Of a DNA stretch of 64,000 nucleotides, positions 14,674 through 23,459 are shown one piece after another (positions within the stretch are counted from its first letter, which is position 1; each line of letters opens with the position of its first letter). A program made the translations under genes and the position numbers. The DNA is from Autumnicola edwardsiae. GTDB lineage: Bacteria; Bacteroidota; Bacteroidia; Flavobacteriales; Flavobacteriaceae. The stretch covers positions 1 to 64,000 of the forward strand of contig NZ_JAVRHP010000007.1 of NCBI RefSeq assembly GCF_031846505.1. The letters run 5' to 3'. The notes under the pieces are model-generated. The model made no database searches, had not been told where the DNA came from, and worked only from the letters and a program-made list of their open reading frames with translations.

Positions 14674-16776
14674 TCACTCTTCCTTCTCCAGAATCCTTAG
14701 GGCAACTTTGAGTGTTTCGTATCCTATGGCTTCCTCAAAATGTTCAAAATAGGTTTTTAAAGAACCTGGGTTATCCAGGTCTTTTTTTGCTTTCTTAATT
14801 GCTTCCAGGTCGGCTTTCGATACGAACTGATGGAGATCAATATTTTCCCCATCCTTATAAAGTTTCAGCAAATGAGAAAAAATAGTGGTGTTCGCTAAAT
14901 TCCGTTTTTTGGCAATTTCTTCCACACTAAGTCCTTCTTTGTAAAGCTCTTCCGTAATTTTATGAGTATTTCCTTTTTTAGCCGGTTTCTGTTCGCGCTT
15001 TTCTTTGCTGAAGGCGATAATCTCTTTGATAAAACGATAGCCGTAATCCTGCATTTTCTGGCGGCCAACGCCGTTAATTTGCAAAAATTCATCATCGGTC
15101 ATGGGCCGTTCTTTCTCCATTTCCTTAAGCGTGGCGTCATTAAAAATAAGATAGGCGGGAATTTCTTCTTCTTTTGCAATCTTGAGCCGCAGTTGTCTCA
15201 GTTTTTCAAATAATGAATTGTCTTTTTTCTTTAATGAGCCTTTATTTTCTTCCTGAACCGTTTTTCTGTCGGGAACTTCAGCTAAACGGACTTTTTCGCC
15301 TTCAAAAAGTACATTTTTGGCTGCTTTTGTAAGCTGAAGGTGATTGTTTTTGTGAAAAGCGACTTCAGCATAACCAATATTGATCAATTGAATAATATAT
15401 TGCTGCCAGTGATGCCAGGAAATATCCTTTCCAACCCCATAAGTCGGCAATTTCTGGTAATTTTTCGATAAAACGGCTTCATTTTGAGAGCCCCTTAAAA
15501 CGTCAATTATCGTACTTATAGGTTCGCTGCCTTTAAGCCTGAAGATACATGAAAGTGCTTTTTGTGCGATTACAGTCCCATCAAAGAAGGCAGGCGGATT
15601 TTGGCAAATATCGCAGTTCCCGCAGTCTTCCTGCTTTAACTCCCCAAAATAATTAAGCAGAATTTTTCTACGGCACGTTAAAGCTTCAGAATACTGCTTC
15701 ATGCGATCCAGTTTTGCCAGCTGTACCTCCTCATTTGCGGCATTGGAAGCAAAACGCTGCAGCTGTACCACATCTGCATAGCTATGGAAAAGGAGGGTGT
15801 CTGATGGTAATCCATCACGTCCCGCACGGCCAATTTCCTGGTAATACCCTTCCAGGTTTTTTGGCATGTTGTAATGGATTACCCATCTAATGTTGGATTT
15901 ATCTATTCCCATTCCAAAGGCAACGGTAGCACAAATAATCTGCTTTTCATCGTTGATAAATTCATCCTGGATTGTAATTCGATCTTCATGATTAAGCCCT
16001 GCGTGGTAAGCCTCGGCTTTAAAACCTTTTGCTTTTAATTTTGCCGCAACTTCTTCAGTAGTTTTTCGACTTAGGCAGTAAACAATTCCGCTCTCTTTTT
16101 TCCGGTTTTTGACGAAATTTGCAATCTGTTCAAAGCGTTTTATTCCCGGCCGAACTTCCAGGCTCAGATTCTTACGGTCAAAAGAAGCTACATGTTTTTT
16201 CGCCTTTGGGATATTTAGTTGTTGCGCTATATCACTGCGTGTCGCCTTATCTGCAGTAGCGGTTAGTGCTATAACGGGAGTAGAGGGGAAGCGGTTTTTA
16301 AGGTAGCCCAGTTGCGTATAGGCAGGCCGAAAATCGTGGCCCCAGCTGGAAATGCAGTGCGCTTCATCTATTGCAATGAGACTTATTTTTCCTTCAGTTA
16401 AAACCTTATCGATAAACTGAAGGCTTTCGGGAGCAACATAAAGCAGCTTTAACTCTTTCTTATCTATCTTCTGAAAAATAGCCTGCCGGTCTGCTTCCTG
16501 CTGGCTGCTGTTAAGGTAGGCTGCAGGAACACCGTTGGCAGTTAAACCATCTACCTGGTCCTTCATTAACGCAATTAGTGGGGAAATTACCAGCGTGATT
16601 TCGGGAAGTAAAATTGCGGGAAGCTGGTAACAAATAGATTTTCCGCCACCCGTAGGCATTATTACAAGGTTGTCTTTTCCGGCAAAAACAGAATCGATTA
16701 CTTTTTTCTGAAGGGGACGAAAACTATCGTAACCAAAATATTCTTTAAGCGTATTTAACAGCGTGGCTTCTTCCAT
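14674..16776 (-). CDS. recQ: ATP-dependent DNA helicase RecQ
   Basis: A 700-residue 3'-5' superfamily 2 helicase that unwinds forks, D-loops and overhangs in RecF-type recombination. Walker A is in MPTGGGKSICYQLP (about 41-54) and motif II is the DEAH form IDEAHCISSWGHDFRP. Motif VI is in YYQEIGRAGRDGLPSD. Four Cys in LTCRRKILLNYFGE to CGNCDIC form the RecQ zinc site. The winged-helix RQC domain follows, then an HRDC domain (YLIFNDATLKEMEKERPMTD). The extra C-terminal tail (LSVEEIAKKRNLANTTIFSH) is the helix-turn-helix seen in Bacteroidetes RecQ. The -7 box at 16781-16788 lies so close to the ATG that the mRNA may be leaderless. Confidence 0.96.
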   Translation of the reverse strand: MEEATLLNTLKEYFGYDSFRPLQKKVIDSVFAGKDNLVIMPTGGGKSICYQLPAILLPEITLVISPLIALMKDQVDGLTANGVPAAYLNSSQQEADRQAIFQKIDKKELKLLYVAPESLQFIDKVLTEGKISLIAIDEAHCISSWGHDFRPAYTQLGYLKNRFPSTPVIALTATADKATRSDIAQQLNIPKAKKHVASFDRKNLSLEVRPGIKRFEQIANFVKNRKKESGIVYCLSRKTTEEVAAKLKAKGFKAEAYHAGLNHEDRITIQDEFINDEKQIICATVAFGMGIDKSNIRWVIHYNMPKNLEGYYQEIGRAGRDGLPSDTLLFHSYADVVQLQRFASNAANEEVQLAKLDRMKQYSEALTCRRKILLNYFGELKQEDCGNCDICQNPPAFFDGTVIAQKALSCIFRLKGSEPISTIIDVLRGSQNEAVLSKNYQKLPTYGVGKDISWHHWQQYIIQLINIGYAEVAFHKNNHLQLTKAAKNVLFEGEKVRLAEVPDRKTVQEENKGSLKKKDNSLFEKLRQLRLKIAKEEEIPAYLIFNDATLKEMEKERPMTDDEFLQINGVGRQKMQDYGYRFIKEIIAFSKEKREQKPAKKGNTHKITEELYKEGLSVEEIAKKRNLANTTIFSHLLKLYKDGENIDLHQFVSKADLEAIKKAKKDLDNPGSLKTYFEHFEEAIGYETLKVALRILEKEE

Positions 16777-16780
16777 TTTA

Positions 16781-16788
16781 CAAAGATA
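16781..16788 (-). promoter_or_regulatory. recQ promoter -7 box
   Basis: TATCTTTG on the minus strand matches the Bacteroidetes consensus TAnnTTTG exactly. Only four bases separate it from the recQ ATG. No clear -33 TTG is seen. Confidence 0.5.
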
Positions 16789-16929
16789 AAATTTAGGTAT
16801 GGAAGAACATCTACCGGAGTAGAAAAACGTTCCTTCTCTTCAGAAAAAAAAAGGTTTAGCTTTCTCTTTCCCTTAAATTCTCAAGTATAATGTGATTATT
16901 ATTACTTTTATGGAAACTTTTTAATCTTC

Positions 16930-18012
16930 ATGGCAAAAGTAAAACGTTATTCACTAAAGCGACCAAAATCCACCAGGGCTCTTAACCAGGCGCCGGGAAC
17001 TATGACTTATGTGGGGCATAAGGAAACAAAAGAGACGCTACTTGAGGTTATAGATTACAACAGGGAAAATTATCAGAGGTTTACTTCGAAATCGTTGGAA
17101 GACGCTTTTAAATTTGAAGAAGAAAAGAATATTACCTGGATAAATATTGACGGCCTCAACAATACTTCAGAAATTGAGAAACTGGGGAAATATTACGATT
17201 TGCACCCTTTAATTCTTGAGGATATTGTGAATACCGGCCAACGGCCTAAGATTGACGAATATCCCGAATATATTTTTATCGTGGCCAAAATGCTTTATTA
17301 CAATGCAGATGGTACAATAAATAATGAGCACCTGAGTATGGTGGTGGGAAAGGATTATGTGCTGACTTTCCAGGAGGCGGGGGGAGATGTTTTTGACGGG
17401 CTAAGGGAGCGTATAAAAAGTGGAAAGGGGCGCGTAAGGAATAGTGGGGCAGATTATCTTATGTTCGCACTTTTGGATGCTATAATTGATAATTACTTTG
17501 CAGTGGTTGATGATATTAGCGATAAAATAGAAATTTTTGAAGACCGGATTTTTCAGGCTCGTAGCGACGAAAATCTTGTGCTGGAAATACAGGATCTAAA
17601 ACGTACAATTTTAAGAATAAGACGTGCAGTTTTTCCTTTAAGGGAAGTCGTGACCCGGCTTTTAAAAGTAAATCACGAAATTATTGAGGAAAAAACCGAG
17701 AGTTATATTAGAGACCTGCATGACCATATGATCCAGATTTCAGAAAATATAGACCTGTATAGGGAAATGATAAGGAGTTTACTGGACATGTATATGAGTA
17801 CCATTAGTAATAAAATGAATGAAGTAATGAAAGTACTTACCATTATGGCTTCTATTTTTATTCCTCTTACATTTATTGCGGGAATTTACGGGATGAACTT
17901 TGAATATATGCCCGAGCTACAATGGAAATACAGCTATTTTGTACTTTGGGGAATAATGTTGCTTCTTTTTGCAGGTATGCTAATCTATTTTAAAAGGAAG
18001 AAGTGGCTTTAA
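16930..18012 (+). CDS. corA: CorA-type magnesium/cobalt transporter
   Basis: A 360-residue pentameric divalent-cation channel of the inner membrane. The long soluble N-terminal funnel domain contains WINIDGLNNTSEIEKLGKYY and HPLILEDIVNTGQRPKI. A helical stalk (ISDKIEIFEDRIF, DLKRTILRIRRAVFPLREVV) leads to two C-terminal membrane helices. The selectivity motif GMN is at 321-323 (IAGIYGMNFEYMPEL), and the protein ends in basic FKRKKWL, as in the family. A near-consensus -7 box (TACTTTTA) occurs upstream around 16903. The next gene, a lactonase, starts 39 bp downstream and may be co-transcribed. It is divergent from recQ. Confidence 0.95.
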   Translation: MAKVKRYSLKRPKSTRALNQAPGTMTYVGHKETKETLLEVIDYNRENYQRFTSKSLEDAFKFEEEKNITWINIDGLNNTSEIEKLGKYYDLHPLILEDIVNTGQRPKIDEYPEYIFIVAKMLYYNADGTINNEHLSMVVGKDYVLTFQEAGGDVFDGLRERIKSGKGRVRNSGADYLMFALLDAIIDNYFAVVDDISDKIEIFEDRIFQARSDENLVLEIQDLKRTILRIRRAVFPLREVVTRLLKVNHEIIEEKTESYIRDLHDHMIQISENIDLYREMIRSLLDMYMSTISNKMNEVMKVLTIMASIFIPLTFIAGIYGMNFEYMPELQWKYSYFVLWGIMLLLFAGMLIYFKRKKWL

Positions 18013-18051
18013 TTGCCTGATATTATATTTTAGAAAACTAATTATTATAAC

Positions 18052-19209
18052 ATGAAAAATTTCCTGCCGGTCCCGCTATTATTATGCTTAGTCCTTACTT
18101 CTTGTAGAGATAAAGCTGAACCAAAAACAGAACCAATGGAAAATATAAAAACAGCATATATAGGCACCTATACGAGGGAAGAGGGCCACGTAGATGGTGA
18201 GGCACAAGGGATTTACACTATTTACCAGGAACCTGAAAGTGGAAGCCTTAGGTTTGGAACTACCGTTGCCGAAATTACCAATCCGTCATTTGTAAAGGTT
18301 TCCGGGGACGGCGAAAATCTTTATGCAGTAAGTGAATTAGGAGGTGGCGGTGAAGAGGCCGGCTTTATTCACTCCTTCAGGATTAAAGAAGACCAGGCGC
18401 TTGAGGAGTTGAATAAACTTTCTACCGAAAGTACTGCACCGTGCCATGTGGCGCTGGACAGGACGGGGAGATATGTTTTTGCTGCCAATTATATGGGTGG
18501 CGTAGTGATGATGTACAAGAGGCAGGAGGATGGAAGCCTGGAAAAACAGCAGCGTATCGATCTTGAGAACCCAGAGGGATCACATGCACATTCTGTAACA
18601 CTTTCTAAAGACAATAAGTACGCATATATCGCCGATTTGGGGAATGATAAGATCTTTATCTACAATTTTAATGCAGAAGCAGGAGAACTTACACCCAACG
18701 AACAGGTTTCTGTAGCATTAGAAGAAGGAGCAGGACCTCGGCATTTTACGCTTTTTGAGGAGCAAGGTACCGCATATTCCATAAACGAATTGAACAGCAG
18801 CGTTACGGTTTTCAGAAAAACTGAATCTGGCGGTTTGGAAATTATTCAGAAAATTTCTGCACTTCCGGAAGATTTTACAGAAAGAAATTCGGCCGCAGAT
18901 ATCCATTTGCACCCTTCGGGAAAATTTCTTTATACATCCAATCGCGGTCATAACAGCATTGCTGCTTTTAAGGTTGGTGAAGACGGGAAATTAACTACAC
19001 TGGATTTTTATTCAACAGATGGGAGAACGCCCAGAAATTTCGCTATTGGTCCCGAAGGCAAATTTCTATATGTTGCAAATCAGGATTCCAATGATATTAC
19101 CATTTTTAACATAGACCAGAAAACGGGCGAATTAGTGCAAAAACTTCCGAATTTTGGATTAAAAACTCCGGTGTGCATTGAATTTGTACGACTGAATAAT
19201 TCGGACTGA
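18052..19209 (+). CDS. Lipoprotein lactonase of the 6-phosphogluconolactonase (YbhE/Pgl) beta-propeller family
   Basis: A 385-residue seven-bladed beta-propeller. The N-terminus is a lipoprotein signal with lipobox LVLTSC. Blade motifs include IGTYTREEGHVDGEAQGIYT, NPSFVKVSGDGENLYAVSEL, APCHVALDRTGRYVFAANYM, GSHAHSVTLSKDNKYAYIAD and SNRGHNSIAAFKVG. YbhE of E. coli hydrolyses 6-phosphogluconolactone in the cytosol. A lipidated version must act outside the inner membrane, so its substrate is more likely a free aldonolactone. The operon 215 bp downstream encodes a sugar-lactone oxidase, an attractive but unproven partner. A terminator-like hairpin follows at 19213-19252. Confidence 0.88.
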   Translation: MKNFLPVPLLLCLVLTSCRDKAEPKTEPMENIKTAYIGTYTREEGHVDGEAQGIYTIYQEPESGSLRFGTTVAEITNPSFVKVSGDGENLYAVSELGGGGEEAGFIHSFRIKEDQALEELNKLSTESTAPCHVALDRTGRYVFAANYMGGVVMMYKRQEDGSLEKQQRIDLENPEGSHAHSVTLSKDNKYAYIADLGNDKIFIYNFNAEAGELTPNEQVSVALEEGAGPRHFTLFEEQGTAYSINELNSSVTVFRKTESGGLEIIQKISALPEDFTERNSAADIHLHPSGKFLYTSNRGHNSIAAFKVGEDGKLTTLDFYSTDGRTPRNFAIGPEGKFLYVANQDSNDITIFNIDQKTGELVQKLPNFGLKTPVCIEFVRLNNSD

Positions 19210-19212
19210 ACT

Positions 19213-19252
19213 TGCCTTTCTCAGAAAATTTTTTCGGAGGCAGGTTTTCTTT
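19213..19252 (+). terminator. Probable terminator after the lactonase
   Basis: TTGCCT-type arm pairs with AGGCAGG (one G-T) and is followed by TTTT. Confidence 0.55.
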
Positions 19253-19258
19253 CTTTAT

Positions 19259-19279
19259 GCTGAAAATTGCCGTTTTTAA
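19259..19279 (-). repeat. R1 dispersed motif
   Basis: Minus strand reads AAAAACGGCAATTTTCAGC. Lies 3' of the lactonase gene. Confidence 0.6.
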
Positions 19280-19423
19280 ACCCTTGCTTATTTAATTTAA
19301 ACATCTTCGGAAAAACAATACCAGCAAACTTTATCTTTTTTTTATGAGTTAAGGCATTCATATCATTTTAAGAGGTGCTTTCGTTTTTTTATCTTTCAAT
19401 AGAAGAATTAATGAAAGAACCGT

Positions 19424-19727
19424 ATGAAATTAGGATATCACGCTTCTCACGAACAATTTCCACCTTCAGATCTACTAAAACTCGTACAAAAAGCTGAGGA
19501 AGCAGGTTTTGAAGCTGTTCTTTCTTCAGATCATTTTCACCCCTGGAGCAATAAGCAGGGGGAAAGCGGCTTTGCCTGGAGCTGGCTGGGTGCTGCCATG
19601 CAGGCCACAAATCTTGAATTTGGAGTTGTAAATGCTCCCGGGCAGCGCTACCATCCTTGTAAATGAAGAACAGGAGGAGTTTATAGATTTTTTTGGCAAT
19701 AAACTTCAACCTAAATTTCAGAAATAA
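19424..19727 (+). pseudogene. LLM-class flavin-dependent oxidoreductase, large internal deletion
   Basis: The N-terminal 75 codons are a clean bacterial luciferase-like start (KLGYHASHEQFPPSDLLKLV, GFEAVLSSDHFHPW, GFAWSWLGAAMQAT), and the frame stops at 19666. In another frame the family C-terminus follows at once (TILVNEEQEEFIDFFGNKLQ to QK, stop 19725-19727). Family members are about 320 residues, so roughly 220 central codons were deleted, joining out of frame after QRYHP. The missing part holds most of the TIM barrel, so the product cannot work. An F420/FMN-dependent sugar or alcohol oxidation is the family role nearest to this context. It is the first gene of the GH13/ASRT operon, 12 bp before the next ATG. 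Confidence 0.85.
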
Positions 19728-19739
19728 CCCATAAAATTA

Positions 19740-21371
19740 ATGAACAAGTACTGGTATAAAAATGCGGTAATTTACTCTCTGGATGTTGAAACTTTTAAAG
19801 ATTCAGAAAATGACGGTATCGGAGACTTTGAAGGTCTCAAAAATGGCCTTACTTACTTATCCAGCCTGGGAGTAAACTGCCTTTGGTTGCTGCCTTTTTT
19901 TGATACTCCCAACAGGGATAATGGTTATGACGTGCGGGATTATTACAAAGTAGATTCCCGGCTAGGGGACCTGGGTCATTTTGCGCAACTTATAGATGCC
20001 GCAGATGAGGTGGGGATAAGGATTATTATTGACCTGGCGGTAAACCATACTTCCAAAGAACATATGTGGTTCCAGGAAGCCAGAAAAGATAAAAATTCCA
20101 AATACCGGGATTTTTATATCTGGGTGGACGAAAAACCTGAAGATGTAGAAGAAAACATGATGAGCGATGGTGATAATAAAGGTTCTAAATGGGAATGGGA
20201 TGAGGAAGCGGGTGCTTATTACTTCCATACGTTCTATCCCCACCAGCCAGATCTTAATATTTCTAATGAGAAGGTGCAGGAAGAAATCTTCAGGATTATG
20301 CAGTTTTGGTTAAAAATAGGTGTTTCAGGATTTAGGATCGATGCTGCGCCGCATATGTTTAATGAAAAAGGCAAAGTGGATTTTTGTAAGGATCCTCATT
20401 CGGTTTTCAGGCATTTTCGGGAATTTGTGGGAACTCAGAAAAAAGATGCTATTCTCCTGGCAGAAGTAGATCTTCCTCCTGATAAGTATGAGAAATTTTT
20501 TGGAGATGAGGATCAAATGCACATGCTTTTCAATTTTTATGTGAACAACTATATGTTTTTGGCTTTTGCAAGAAAAGAAGCTACTCCATTGGCAGACGCG
20601 CTCAAAAAGATGCCCCAGATTTCTGAAAAAGAACAAATGGCAATTTTTGTTAGAAATCATGACGAATTGAATCTCGATAAATTATCTGATGACGAGCGGG
20701 AAGAAGTATTTGAAGCTTTTGCACCGCAGGAAAACATGCGCATCTTTGAACGTGGTATAAGGAGACGTCTGGCTCCTATGTTGAACAACGACCGTAGGAG
20801 AATTGAACTGGCCTACAGCCTGTTGTTTACCCTGCCGGGAACTCCTGTTATAAGATATGGCCAGGAAATTGGAATGGGAGAGGACCTCTCTATGGAAGGC
20901 CGTTCCAGCGTGCGCACAGTAATGCAATGGTCTAACGATAAAAACGGCGGATTTTCTGATGCTTCTGAAGATCAACTTATTAGAAATGTTATTTCTGAAG
21001 GAGATTTCAGTTACAAAAAGATCAATGTAAACGATCAACATCGCGATCATGATTCTTTACTAAACTGGATGGGACATGCTATTAAATTCAGAAAAGAATT
21101 CAGGGAGTTTGGATGGGGCGATTATACCGTAATGGAAACAGGAAACAAAAGTGTCCTTGCCCACTGTAGAAATTCTGATAAAGGCACAGCAATCGCGCTT
21201 CATAATTTTTCTGAAGAAGAGGTTGTCGTGGAAATAGAATTTGAAGATCCGGAAGAAATTGTAGACATTTTTGGAGACGAGAGACATAATGCTTTTGATC
21301 CAAATACCCGAAAAATTAGACTGAACCCCTATGGATATAGGTGGTTACATAAAAGGAAACGCTTTTTATAG
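19740..21371 (+). CDS. GH13 alpha-amylase family enzyme (trehalose synthase-like)
   Basis: A 543-residue (beta/alpha)8 glycosidase without a signal peptide, so cytoplasmic. The four GH13 regions are visible: DLAVNHTS (98-105), GFRIDAAPH with nucleophile Asp201, LLAEVDL with acid/base Glu242, and VRNHDELNL with the third carboxylate Asp308. The N-terminal region (YSLDVETFKDSENDGIGDF) and the RRRLAPML stretch resemble trehalose synthase and amylosucrase-like groups. Maltose-trehalose isomerisation or alpha-glucosidase action are the main options, and the sequence alone does not settle this. The C-terminal beta domain is short. It lies second in an operon with another GH13 enzyme and ASRT proteins. 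Confidence 0.88.
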   Translation: MNKYWYKNAVIYSLDVETFKDSENDGIGDFEGLKNGLTYLSSLGVNCLWLLPFFDTPNRDNGYDVRDYYKVDSRLGDLGHFAQLIDAADEVGIRIIIDLAVNHTSKEHMWFQEARKDKNSKYRDFYIWVDEKPEDVEENMMSDGDNKGSKWEWDEEAGAYYFHTFYPHQPDLNISNEKVQEEIFRIMQFWLKIGVSGFRIDAAPHMFNEKGKVDFCKDPHSVFRHFREFVGTQKKDAILLAEVDLPPDKYEKFFGDEDQMHMLFNFYVNNYMFLAFARKEATPLADALKKMPQISEKEQMAIFVRNHDELNLDKLSDDEREEVFEAFAPQENMRIFERGIRRRLAPMLNNDRRRIELAYSLLFTLPGTPVIRYGQEIGMGEDLSMEGRSSVRTVMQWSNDKNGGFSDASEDQLIRNVISEGDFSYKKINVNDQHRDHDSLLNWMGHAIKFRKEFREFGWGDYTVMETGNKSVLAHCRNSDKGTAIALHNFSEEEVVVEIEFEDPEEIVDIFGDERHNAFDPNTRKIRLNPYGYRWLHKRKRFL

Positions 21372-21443
21372 CAGTTTTCTAATGTCCTGTTTAATCAATG
21401 AATTGCATAGAAAAAGAAAGCGATCAACAAGAAATTTTGACTT

Positions 21444-23054
21444 ATGAAGGAAAGAGAACCTGAAAATTATAAATGGTGGCAGAAGGAAATTGTATATCAA
21501 ATTTATCCACGTTCCTATAAGGACAATAGCGGCGACGGAATAGGCGATTTACCCGGAATTATAGAAAAGCTGGACTACATTAAGGATCTCGGGATCAAAG
21601 TTATCTGGATTTCCCCAATCTATCCTTCACCAATGGCAGATTTTGGTTACGATGTGAGTGATTATACCGGTATCCATCCTATGTTTGGAACTATGGAGGA
21701 TTTTGACAGGTTGCTGGATGAAATTCACAAAAGAAACATGAAATTAATCCTGGACTTTGTCCCCAATCACTCCTCCAATATGCATGAGTGGTTTCAGGAA
21801 TCCAGAAAATCGAAAGACAGCCCAAAGCGGGATTGTTATATATGGAAAGATCCTGCGCCAGATGGTGGCCCGCCAAACAATTGGCTTAGTGTTTTTGGCG
21901 GAAGTGGTTGGGAATATGATGAGGAAACCAATCAATATTATTATCATGCCTTTCTAAAAGAGCAACCAGATTTAAACTGGCGCAATCCTGAAGTCCAAGA
22001 AGCAATGTTTCACGTTATGCGGTTTTGGCTGGAAAAAGGTGTTGATGGTTTTAGGGTAGATGTGATGTGGCACCTTATAAAAGACGATCAGTTTAGGGAT
22101 AATCCGCCAAATCCTGATTACACTAAAGATTATTCACCTTATGATAAGCACCTTCAGGCTTTTACAACAGATCAGCCTGAGGTACACGATATTGTGGAAA
22201 AAATGAGGTCGGTGATAGATGAATATGATGAGCGGCTTTTGATTGGGGAGATTTACCTGCCGGTTGAGCAGCTCGTGGAATATTATGGTAAAGATAATCG
22301 TGGTGCGCATTTGCCATTTAATTTCCAGTTGGTAGTGTTGCCCTGGGATGCCAGGAAAATTGAAGCAGCAATAAATAAATACGAAGGTGCCCTGCCGCCG
22401 GAAGGTTGGCCAAACTGGGTTTTGGGCAATCACGATAATTCCAGGATTGCCACAAGGGTAGGTGCGAAGCAGGCCAGGATCGCTGCAATGTTACTTTTGA
22501 CATTAAGAGGAACCCCAACCATCTATTATGGCGATGAAATAGGCATGGAAGACGTGTCCATTGCTCCAGATCAGGTTCAGGATCCCCAGGAGAAGAATAT
22601 TCCGGGGAAAGGACTTAATCGTGATCCTGAAAGGACTCCGATGCAATGGAATGCTTCAGAAAATGCAGGATTTACAAACGGAAATCCCTGGCTTCCGTTA
22701 ATGGGAAATTTTAAAGAGCTAAATGTAGAGAAACAATGGGATTCCGAAGAAAGCATGCTCAGTTTTTACCGGAAATTAATTGCGTTAAGGCAAAAAGAGC
22801 CGGCACTCCAAATTGGCAATTATCGGCCTGTATTAAGCAAAGGCAACCTGCTGGCATATATACGTTCTTCTGAAGAAAAGAAAATTTTTATCACTCTTAA
22901 TCTCGGCAATTCAGGAGCAGTTATGGACTCCGAAATTCCATTTTCCAAAGCTGTTATTCTTGCCTCAACACATGCGGGAAGGGAAGGGAAAAGCTTAAAT
23001 AAAACAATAGACCTTCAGGCAAATGAAGGTTTAGTAGCTGAAATCACAGAATAA
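21444..23054 (+). CDS. GH13 alpha-glucosidase (oligo-1,6-glucosidase type)
   Basis: A 536-residue cytoplasmic GH13 enzyme. EIVYQIYPRSYKDNSGDGIG and KLDYIKDLGIKVIWISPIY open the barrel. DFVPNHSS is region I, GFRVDVMWHL holds nucleophile Asp206, LLIGEIYLPVEQL holds acid/base Glu269 and VLGNHDNSR holds Asp331. GRRGTPT-type region LRGTPTIYYGDEIGMEDVSI and PERTPMQWNAS are typical of exo-acting alpha-glucosidases and oligo-1,6-glucosidases. It releases glucose from the non-reducing ends of short alpha-glucans. The start ATG at 21444 is 72 bp after the previous stop. With the upstream GH13 enzyme it would process imported or stored glucans or trehalose. Confidence 0.92.
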   Translation: MKEREPENYKWWQKEIVYQIYPRSYKDNSGDGIGDLPGIIEKLDYIKDLGIKVIWISPIYPSPMADFGYDVSDYTGIHPMFGTMEDFDRLLDEIHKRNMKLILDFVPNHSSNMHEWFQESRKSKDSPKRDCYIWKDPAPDGGPPNNWLSVFGGSGWEYDEETNQYYYHAFLKEQPDLNWRNPEVQEAMFHVMRFWLEKGVDGFRVDVMWHLIKDDQFRDNPPNPDYTKDYSPYDKHLQAFTTDQPEVHDIVEKMRSVIDEYDERLLIGEIYLPVEQLVEYYGKDNRGAHLPFNFQLVVLPWDARKIEAAINKYEGALPPEGWPNWVLGNHDNSRIATRVGAKQARIAAMLLLTLRGTPTIYYGDEIGMEDVSIAPDQVQDPQEKNIPGKGLNRDPERTPMQWNASENAGFTNGNPWLPLMGNFKELNVEKQWDSEESMLSFYRKLIALRQKEPALQIGNYRPVLSKGNLLAYIRSSEEKKIFITLNLGNSGAVMDSEIPFSKAVILASTHAGREGKSLNKTIDLQANEGLVAEITE

Positions 23055-23081
23055 TACAATATTAATTTTTATTAAAAGCTT

Positions 23082-23453
23082 ATGAAGACATTCGGAAAAA
23101 AAACGTGGGTAATTGCTGAAGGGTACATTCCTTCTTATAGCAACGGGCCGGAACCAGAATTTACAAGTCATGAAACGGCGTGTATTCTAAATACTTCCAA
23201 CCAGAAAGCTGAGGTAGAAATCACCATTTTCTTTACAGATAAAGATCCTATAGGGCCTTATAAAGTAGAGGTAGGGGCACAGCGAACAAAGCATCTTAGA
23301 TTTAACGACCTTAAAGATCCCGAGCCTGTTCCCAGGGATACCGATTATGCCTGCGTTATAAAATCCAACATTCCCGTGGTGGTGCAACATACACGGCTGG
23401 ATTCACGACAGGCAGAGAATGCTTTGTTAACTACTATAGCTTATTCAGAATAA
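23082..23453 (+). CDS. ASRT family protein (Anabaena sensory rhodopsin transducer homologue), paralogue 1
   Basis: A 123-residue soluble protein that closely follows the cyanobacterial transducer from memory: WVIAEGYIPSYSNGPEPEF, SHETACILNTS, VEITIFFTDKDPIGPYKVEV, RTKHLRFNDLKDPEPVPRDT and the C-terminal VVVQHTRLDSRQAENALLTT. In Anabaena this beta-sandwich tetramer binds the sensory rhodopsin. Comparative work placed the fold near carbohydrate-binding domains and proposed a wider small-molecule-binding role. No rhodopsin gene is in this window, and the gene sits between alpha-glucosidase and lactone oxidase, 27 and 6 bp from its neighbours. A sugar-sensing or structural role in this pathway is therefore my inference. 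Confidence 0.9.
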   Translation: MKTFGKKTWVIAEGYIPSYSNGPEPEFTSHETACILNTSNQKAEVEITIFFTDKDPIGPYKVEVGAQRTKHLRFNDLKDPEPVPRDTDYACVIKSNIPVVVQHTRLDSRQAENALLTTIAYSE

Positions 23454-23459
23454 ATTTTT

